Source: Candidatus Rokuibacteriota bacterium (lineage in GTDB: Bacteria > Methylomirabilota > Methylomirabilia > Rokubacteriales > CSP1-6). From it: a DNA stretch of 64,000 nucleotides. Shown here piece by piece: positions 59,440 to 64,000 of this stretch (its first letter is position 1; each line of letters begins with the position of its first letter). Below the pieces are notes generated by a model. The model was not told the DNA's origin and made no database searches. It saw nothing but the letters and a program-made list of their open reading frames with translations. A program made the position numbers and the translations under genes. The stretch lies in assembly GCA_003220495.1 (NCBI GenBank), contig QHSP01000038.1, positions 1 through 64,000 of the forward strand, read 5' to 3'.

Positions 59440-59862
59440 CTAGCTTCTCGGTGGCTCTTCGGTGACCGCCGAAGCGGCGACCCGGCCCATCACCTCCGCA
59501 ATCGCCTCCAGCAGCATCTCGTCGTGGAGAGGCTTGCAGAGATATGCGGCGACGCCGGCCGCCAGGCACCGGGCCCGGGTCTCCGGCTCATCGTGGGCGG
59601 TAATGATGATCGTGGGGAAGCGCACTCCAGCGCCGATCAGGATCCGCTGAACCTCGAGTCCGGTCAGCCCGGGCATCTGGAGATCCAGGACCAGGCAATC
59701 AGGCCGGCGCCCTCTCAGAGAATCGAGAAACTCCTGTCCGGATGCATAAACCACGGCGTCGAGGTCGGCAGCCATGAACAGCCGTCGGAGGGACTTACGG
59801 ATCGATTCCTCGTCGTCGACGACGGCGACGAAGGGTTGGGCTCGCGGCACAACGCTGCTCAT
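59440..59862 (-). CDS. Single-domain response regulator
   Basis: A 140-residue receiver domain: VAVVDDEESIRKSLRRLF (Asp16/17), CLVLDLQMPGLTG (Asp60 phosphoacceptor), IIITAHDE and LCKPLHDEMLL (Lys). There is no output domain. ATG at 59860-59862; TACTAT lies 15 bases upstream. It is divergent from the FixJ-type regulator and lies near the kinase at 60679, suggesting a shared signalling unit. Confidence 0.88.
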   Translation of the reverse strand: MSSVVPRAQPFVAVVDDEESIRKSLRRLFMAADLDAVVYASGQEFLDSLRGRRPDCLVLDLQMPGLTGLEVQRILIGAGVRFPTIIITAHDEPETRARCLAAGVAAYLCKPLHDEMLLEAIAEVMGRVAASAVTEEPPRS

Positions 59863-60004
59863 GAGGCTCTGCCTGCGATAGTAGCAAACGCGGCCCGGGC
59901 TCCCGCGCTGGACCAAAGTCGGATTGCTGTGAGGCCCCAAGACCAACTAGGCTACGCCGGCCGGCCGGAGAGCCGACGTGGAGCTATCAGAAGGAGCACG
60001 TTGC

Positions 60005-60646
60005 ATGGCGATTTCCCCCGACGAACCACTGGAGCAGCCCATCGTCTTCGTGATCGACGACGACGACTCGGTGCGTCGCTCCCTGGAGCGACTCCTCCGG
60101 TCCGTCGACCTCGACGTCGAGACGTTCGCCTCGGCCCAGGAGTTCCTCCGCAAGCCAATGCCGGACCGGCCTTCGTGCGTTGTGCTCGATCTGCGCCTGC
60201 CGGGCCCGAGCGGGCTCGAGCTCCAGGAGAGCCTGATCCGAGCGGGCCACGACGTCCCGATCGTCTTCATCAGCGGCCACGCCGACGTGCCCTCGAGCGT
60301 GCGCGCGATCAAGGCGGGGGCGGTCGATTTCTTGCAGAAGCCGTTCAGCGACCAGGCCCTGCTCGATATCATCCACGGCGCGTTACGGCGCCACCGCGAG
60401 GCGCGCCGGGATCGGGCGGAGGTCGCCGGCATCCGCGTGCGGTTCGACACGCTCACGCCCCGGGAGCGGGACGTGCTGAGGCTCGTCATCCAGGGGCGGC
60501 TCAACAAGCAGATCGCGGGAGATCTCGGCATCAGCGAGAAGACGGTGAAGTTTCACCGCGGCCGCGTGATGGAGAAGACGCAAGCCGGGTCCGTCGCCGA
60601 GCTCGTCCGCCAGGCCGACCGGCTGGGGCTCCGCCCGCGCGATTGA
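60005..60646 (+). CDS. FixJ-family response regulator (receiver + LuxR-type HTH)
   Basis: 213 residues from ATG 60005 (AAGGAG upstream). Receiver domain with VFVIDDDDSVRRSLERLL and VVLDLRLPGPSGLELQ (Asp62), FISGHADV and FLQKPF; then a LuxR/FixJ HTH, LTPRERDVLRLVIQGRLNKQ and IAGDLGISEKTVKFHRGRVM. It is a DNA-binding activator in two-component systems. It is convergent with the kinase gene at 60679, a likely partner. Confidence 0.9.
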   Translation: MAISPDEPLEQPIVFVIDDDDSVRRSLERLLRSVDLDVETFASAQEFLRKPMPDRPSCVVLDLRLPGPSGLELQESLIRAGHDVPIVFISGHADVPSSVRAIKAGAVDFLQKPFSDQALLDIIHGALRRHREARRDRAEVAGIRVRFDTLTPRERDVLRLVIQGRLNKQIAGDLGISEKTVKFHRGRVMEKTQAGSVAELVRQADRLGLRPRD

Positions 60647-60678
60647 TCGCGGGCCCGCGTCGGGCCTCGCCGCCCCGA

Positions 60679-63063
60679 TCAGGTCGTCGGCGTGAAGCTC
60701 TCGTTCCGCGGGAGCAACAGGCGGAACGCGGATCCGCGGTCCTCGTTGTTGCCGGCCCACAGCTGACCCCCGTGCGCCGTGGCGATCGAGCGACAGATCG
60801 TCAGGCCGAGCCCCAGGCCCTGGTGCTTGGTGGTGACGAACGGCTCGAAGAGCTGGTCCAGGATGTCGGCCCGGATGCCGCTGCCGTTGTCGAGCACCGA
60901 GATCCCCACCGTGTCGTGATCGACGACGCTCGTCTCGATCACGAGCGCCCGATCGTTCGGCTCGTTGCCGATCATCGCCTCGCAGCCGTTGACGATCAGG
61001 TTCAGGAGCACCTGCTGGACCTGCACGCTGTCGCCCTGGACCCTCGGCAGATCCGGCGCGAGCCGGGTCGTCACCTGCACGTGCCGGGTCAGGATGTCGC
61101 TGCGGGCGAAGTCGAGCACGTCCCGCGTGATCTCGTTGAGATCGAGGATCTGACGGTTCGACTCGCCGCGCTTGAACATCGCGCGCAGGCGTCGTATCAC
61201 CTCGCCTGCTCGCCGGTCGGCGCTGGCGATGTCCTCCAGGATCTCGTCGATCTCATGCAGGTTGACGGGCTGGCGCGCCAGCATGCGCCGTGCGGCCTGG
61301 GCGTTGCTCAGGATCGCCGTCAGCGGCTGGCTGAGCTCGTGCGCCAGGGCACCGGAGAGCTCGCCGAGGACCGCGACGCGGCCGAGGTGCGTCAGGACCT
61401 GTCGCTGCTCCTGAGCCTCCCGCTGGGCGCGCTGGCGCTCGGTGATGTCCCGGATCGTCGTGATGAAGCACGCGTGGCCGCCCATCTCGACGGTCTCGGT
61501 CGCGATGATGGTCTCGCGCAGCTCGCCCGACCGGGTGAGGAACTGCGCCTCGACGTCGCGCACGGGGCCCGGCGCCTCGATCAAGCGTCGCAAGGTCGCC
61601 TGGTCCTGAAGGCCGGCGGCGAGCGGCAGCTCGGCCATCGTGCGCCCCACCGCGGTCCCGCGCGTGTAGCCGAAGAGCCCCTCCCAGCGATCGTTGACAT
61701 CGATGATCTGGCCGCCCGTCCGGCGGCTGATCGCCATGGCGTCCGGGCTCGAGCGGAAGGCTCGAGCGAAGAGCTCCTCGGACGCGCGCACGGCCTCGTC
61801 GGCCCGCTTGCGGTCGGTGATGTCGACGTTGACGCCGAGGAGGCGCGTCGGTCGTCCACGGTCGTCACGCAGCACCTCGCCCTTGCCCATCACCCAGCGG
61901 ACGTTCCCGTCGGGATGCACCACGCGAAACTCGACGTCCCACGGCGCGCCCTTCTCGATCGCCGCAGTGATCGCCTCGGCGACCGCGGGCTGATCGTCGG
62001 GGTGCACGACACGGAGCAAGGCGCCGAACGGCGCGGAGCTCGATTCGCGCCGCCAGGTCGCGTCGCCCGGCGGGAGGCTCCAGTCCCAGATCGTCATCTG
62101 TGCGGCGTCGAGCGCCAGCTTCAGGCTCTCCTCGTTGAAGACCGCCGCGCGTTCCGCCCGCCGCCGCTCCCGCATGACCGCGCTCAGGAGCAGGAGCGGA
62201 ATGGAGGTGAAGATGAGACACAGCTGGATGGACAGCGCGCTGTCACCGGGGGCGCTCGCGACGAACGGACCGACGCGATTCATGGCGCCTCGCGTCGCCA
62301 GCAACGCGACCGCCATGGTGGCGGTGCTGGTGCCGATCGACCCGAACCGCACGGCGGCCCACACGAGGAAGGGTACCGGCGCGTACAGGAGAGCCGGGAT
62401 CCCGCCCAGCCCCGATTCCCGCCACACGAAGACCAGCACGCTGACGCCGAGGACGCCCACGCTCAGGCCGACAACTTCGGCGAGCGAGCGCAAGGACGGT
62501 GTCCGGAAGCTCCGGGCGTCGACCTGAGACCACGCGATGATCGCGGGCACCACGGTCAGCTCCGCCAGCACGTTCGAGAAGAAGCGCGCGCGCCAGACCT
62601 GCCAGAAGTGTCCCTCGCCCCAGCCTCCCACGAGCTCGACGAAGCCGGCATCGAGAAAGCACGACGCGAACACGCCGACGATCGAGCCGAGGACGAAGAT
62701 CCCGACGTGACGCGAGTCGTCGAACCGCAGCGGGCCCCCGGTGAGGCGGCGGACGCAGGCGGCCCCGATCAGCGCTTGCGAGCAGTTGCTGATGAACCAG
62801 AGCAGGATCATCGTCACGGGAATGTGGTTCGCGAGCTGGATGACGAGATGCGCCGGAAATGCGGCGAGCAGCAGGATGGCCCAGGTCCGCATCGGCGCCA
62901 GCAGCAGGGCGGCCAGCAGGATCGAGTTCGGCGGCCACAGGGTCGACACCGGGGACGGGTGGATCGTGAACGCGAAGCCGACCCGCGCGCCGATGAAGTA
63001 CCCGACGCACACGAGCACCGCCGCCACGATCGTGGACGCGCGGTCCGTCGGGATCCTGCTCAT
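60679..63063 (-). CDS. Membrane histidine kinase: MASE1, two PAS domains, HisKA, HATPase
   Basis: 794 residues from ATG 63061-63063. The first 300 residues form a MASE1-type sensor with about eight helices (VGFAFTIHPSPVSTLWPPNS near residue 30 is the MASE1 hallmark). Two PAS domains follow (DWSLPPGDATWRRESSS...DITDRKRADEA; FRSSPDAMAISRRTGGQIID...), then HisKA with ELSGALAHELSQPLTAILSN (His575) and a FixL/NtrB-type HATPase (VNGCEAM; DNGSGI; HQGLGLGLTI). The HisKA and the adjacent FixJ-type regulator suggest a FixLJ-like pair, but no haem-binding PAS His can be assigned. Confidence 0.9.
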   Translation of the reverse strand: MSRIPTDRASTIVAAVLVCVGYFIGARVGFAFTIHPSPVSTLWPPNSILLAALLLAPMRTWAILLLAAFPAHLVIQLANHIPVTMILLWFISNCSQALIGAACVRRLTGGPLRFDDSRHVGIFVLGSIVGVFASCFLDAGFVELVGGWGEGHFWQVWRARFFSNVLAELTVVPAIIAWSQVDARSFRTPSLRSLAEVVGLSVGVLGVSVLVFVWRESGLGGIPALLYAPVPFLVWAAVRFGSIGTSTATMAVALLATRGAMNRVGPFVASAPGDSALSIQLCLIFTSIPLLLLSAVMRERRRAERAAVFNEESLKLALDAAQMTIWDWSLPPGDATWRRESSSAPFGALLRVVHPDDQPAVAEAITAAIEKGAPWDVEFRVVHPDGNVRWVMGKGEVLRDDRGRPTRLLGVNVDITDRKRADEAVRASEELFARAFRSSPDAMAISRRTGGQIIDVNDRWEGLFGYTRGTAVGRTMAELPLAAGLQDQATLRRLIEAPGPVRDVEAQFLTRSGELRETIIATETVEMGGHACFITTIRDITERQRAQREAQEQRQVLTHLGRVAVLGELSGALAHELSQPLTAILSNAQAARRMLARQPVNLHEIDEILEDIASADRRAGEVIRRLRAMFKRGESNRQILDLNEITRDVLDFARSDILTRHVQVTTRLAPDLPRVQGDSVQVQQVLLNLIVNGCEAMIGNEPNDRALVIETSVVDHDTVGISVLDNGSGIRADILDQLFEPFVTTKHQGLGLGLTICRSIATAHGGQLWAGNNEDRGSAFRLLLPRNESFTPTT

Positions 63064-63073
63064 TCCTCTTTTC

Positions 63074-63499
63074 TCACGACTGCGGCCGCAGGCGCACGAT
63101 GTAGGGACGCCCGTCGCCCGCCGTTCCGTTCACCTGCAGCAGGCGGGGCGGGTGTCCCGGTTGAGTGAAGAGTGTCCCCGTGCCCTTGCCGCCGCGCTCG
63201 CCCTGGATCAGGAGCTTGCCGTCTGCGACCTTCACCGTCCCCTTGGCATCCAGGAGGCCGATGGTGCGCGCCGAGGCCGCTCGATAGGTGCCGTCGCCCG
63301 CGATCGTCACCTCGACATAGTCATCCCGATCGCGGGAACCCGCGATCTCGAGAAGACCGACCCACTTGCCCGCGATGCTCGCAAGGTCGGTGATCGCGAT
63401 CGGTGCGGTCGTCGTTGCCGATCCGCTGCCAGCGCAGCCGGCGAGCCCGAGCGCGATCACCAGCCCCAGCGCGCAGATACCTGATTTGTCAGCCCGCAT
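63074..63499 (-). CDS. Small lipoprotein, 141 residues
   Basis: ATG at 63497-63499 with GGAGGA upstream gives LALGLAGC (Cys22) as lipobox. The mature part, ASIAGKWVGLLEIAGSRDRD ... GDGTYRAASARTIGLLDAKG ... PRLLQVNG, looks like a single beta-barrel or lipocalin-like domain with a possible extracellular-binding role. No family is claimed. The 229 bases from 63500 to 63728 contain no gene I can support. Confidence 0.7.
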   Translation of the reverse strand: MRADKSGICALGLVIALGLAGCAGSGSATTTAPIAITDLASIAGKWVGLLEIAGSRDRDDYVEVTIAGDGTYRAASARTIGLLDAKGTVKVADGKLLIQGERGGKGTGTLFTQPGHPPRLLQVNGTAGDGRPYIVRLRPQS

Positions 63500-63728
63500 C
63501 GGCTCCTCCCGAGAGCAATCGCGTTCCTGAAGCGTGGAGAGTTTACCGCGTCGAGCGCCCGCGCGAGTGGCCGTTCTCGACGCCGACATTCGATTTCGTC
63601 TTGTGGTAGCCTCACGGTGCCCTGGGTCTGGAGCCTATCCGACCAACGTCCCATTGAGTACGCTTGTCGGGCCGTATAGGTGTATCAGCACCGAAGTGGG
63701 GTAGCAGAAAAGGAGCGGAGGGCTAACC

Positions 63729-64000
63729 GTGCGCACGTTCATTGATCGTTCAATTCTCGCCACGATGATCATCGGCCTCCTTTTCGTCGCGGCCTGCGCC
63801 AAGCGGCCGGTCGCCACGGTCCGCGAGGCCCCGCCGGCACCCGCGCCACCGCCGGCCGCGCCGCCGCCGGCGCCCGCACCGGCACCCGCTGCGCCTGCGC
63901 CGCCGCCCGTCGTGGCCCCGGCCCCGCCGCCCGCCCCGCGTCCGGCGCCGCCGAAGGAATACGTGGCGAACGACAACCTCAAGCCGGTCCACTTTGCGTT
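63729..64000 (+). CDS. pal: Peptidoglycan-associated lipoprotein Pal, N-terminal part
   Basis: GTG at 63729 with GGAGGG at 63717-63722. A lipobox VAAC lies near residue 21 (LLFVAACAKRP), then a Pro/Ala-rich linker of about 45 residues, then EYVANDNLKPVHFA, the typical start of the OmpA/Pal domain. The gene runs off the window. Pal anchors the outer membrane to peptidoglycan within the Tol-Pal system, so this organism is likely diderm. Confidence 0.8.
   Translation, partial: MRTFIDRSILATMIIGLLFVAACAKRPVATVREAPPAPAPPPAAPPPAPAPAPAAPAPPPVVAPAPPPAPRPAPPKEYVANDNLKPVHFA

Noticed and set aside
1-64000. tRNA or rRNA genes
   Set aside because: I looked for T-loop (GGTTCGAATCC-type) and CCA-end patterns and for rRNA landmarks on both strands and found nothing convincing; a covariance-model scan would be decisive.
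1-64000. Other TGA codons as possible Sec sites
   Set aside because: At other TGA-ended genes the downstream frame has no conserved tail, and the products already have family-typical length. Only the radical SAM gene shows a diagnostic continuation.

Overview
This window is GC-rich bacterial chromosome (about 68-70% G+C by eye) with short intergenic gaps, many 4-base stop/start overlaps (ATGA, GTGA) and frequent GTG starts. Gene content suggests an uncultured soil or groundwater lineage such as Methylomirabilota / Candidatus Rokubacteria: LLM-class oxidoreductases, SCP2-type thiolase and HMG-CoA-synthase-like proteins, amidohydrolases, orphan solute-binding proteins and large GAF/PAS kinases. 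The taxonomy is an inference; no rRNA or tRNA gene is visible.

Layout. 1-370: 5' part of an ISNCY-type transposase with direct repeats at the element end. 455-2029: an orphan peptide-type solute-binding protein. 2073-9708: a housekeeping block, tmk-holB-ricT-metG, two hypotheticals, an ACT protein, tatD and an M28 peptidase, similar to the tmk-holB-yaaT-metS-tatD neighbourhood of Firmicutes. 9689-12503: DUF2007, a small Cys protein, a scramblase-like zinc-ribbon protein, a rhomboid and a membrane protein. 12548-15062: S58 peptidase and two unknowns. 15108-17654: coiled-coil protein, a Tat-exported Gly-Lys repeat protein, a YkgJ-type Cys-cluster protein and hisC. 17722-25452: glnD, a CDP-alcohol phosphatidyltransferase fused in frame to a lytic transglycosylase, a LarA-like protein and an LLM oxidoreductase. 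25421-30759: thiolase, SLC13 permease, Clp-N protein, HMG-CoA-synthase-like/DUF35 protein and M48 lipoprotein. 31016-34884: tesA divergent from ybbA-ybbP. 35635-42276 (minus): a run headed by a radical SAM gene that reads as a selenoprotein, then NifU-like, ATP-grasp and a 1218-residue hybrid kinase. 42369-44419: CDGSH protein, AI-2E family permease, zinc ribbon. 44553-48992 (minus): a six-gene operon of tautomerase, ABC solute-binding protein, two permeases, zinc ribbon and enoyl-CoA hydratase. 49217-54995: amidohydrolase, FecR protein, VOC protein, a decayed LLM gene, cysteine synthase and a lipoprotein. 55150-59349: MscS channel, GH13 enzyme, a collapsed glucosidase remnant and a duplicated-domain secreted protein. 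59440-63063: two response regulators and a MASE1 histidine kinase. 63074-64000: lipoprotein and the start of pal.

Main discoveries. (1) The radical SAM gene ends ...W-F-C-TGA, and the frame continues A-E-P-T to a new stop at 40849. This matches the Cys-Sec-Ala-Glu-Pro tail of the CUAEP/CCAEP-tail radical SAM (seleno)protein family, and a GU-capped hairpin lies just after the TGA. (2) At least thirteen genes have a TANNNT -10 box ending 6-8 bases before the start codon with no Shine-Dalgarno, which predicts widespread leaderless transcription. (3) A phospholipid-synthase domain is fused to a periplasmic lytic transglycosylase. (4) Two genes appear to use CTG starts. (5) An 89-codon in-frame remnant joins the two ends of a large glucosidase.
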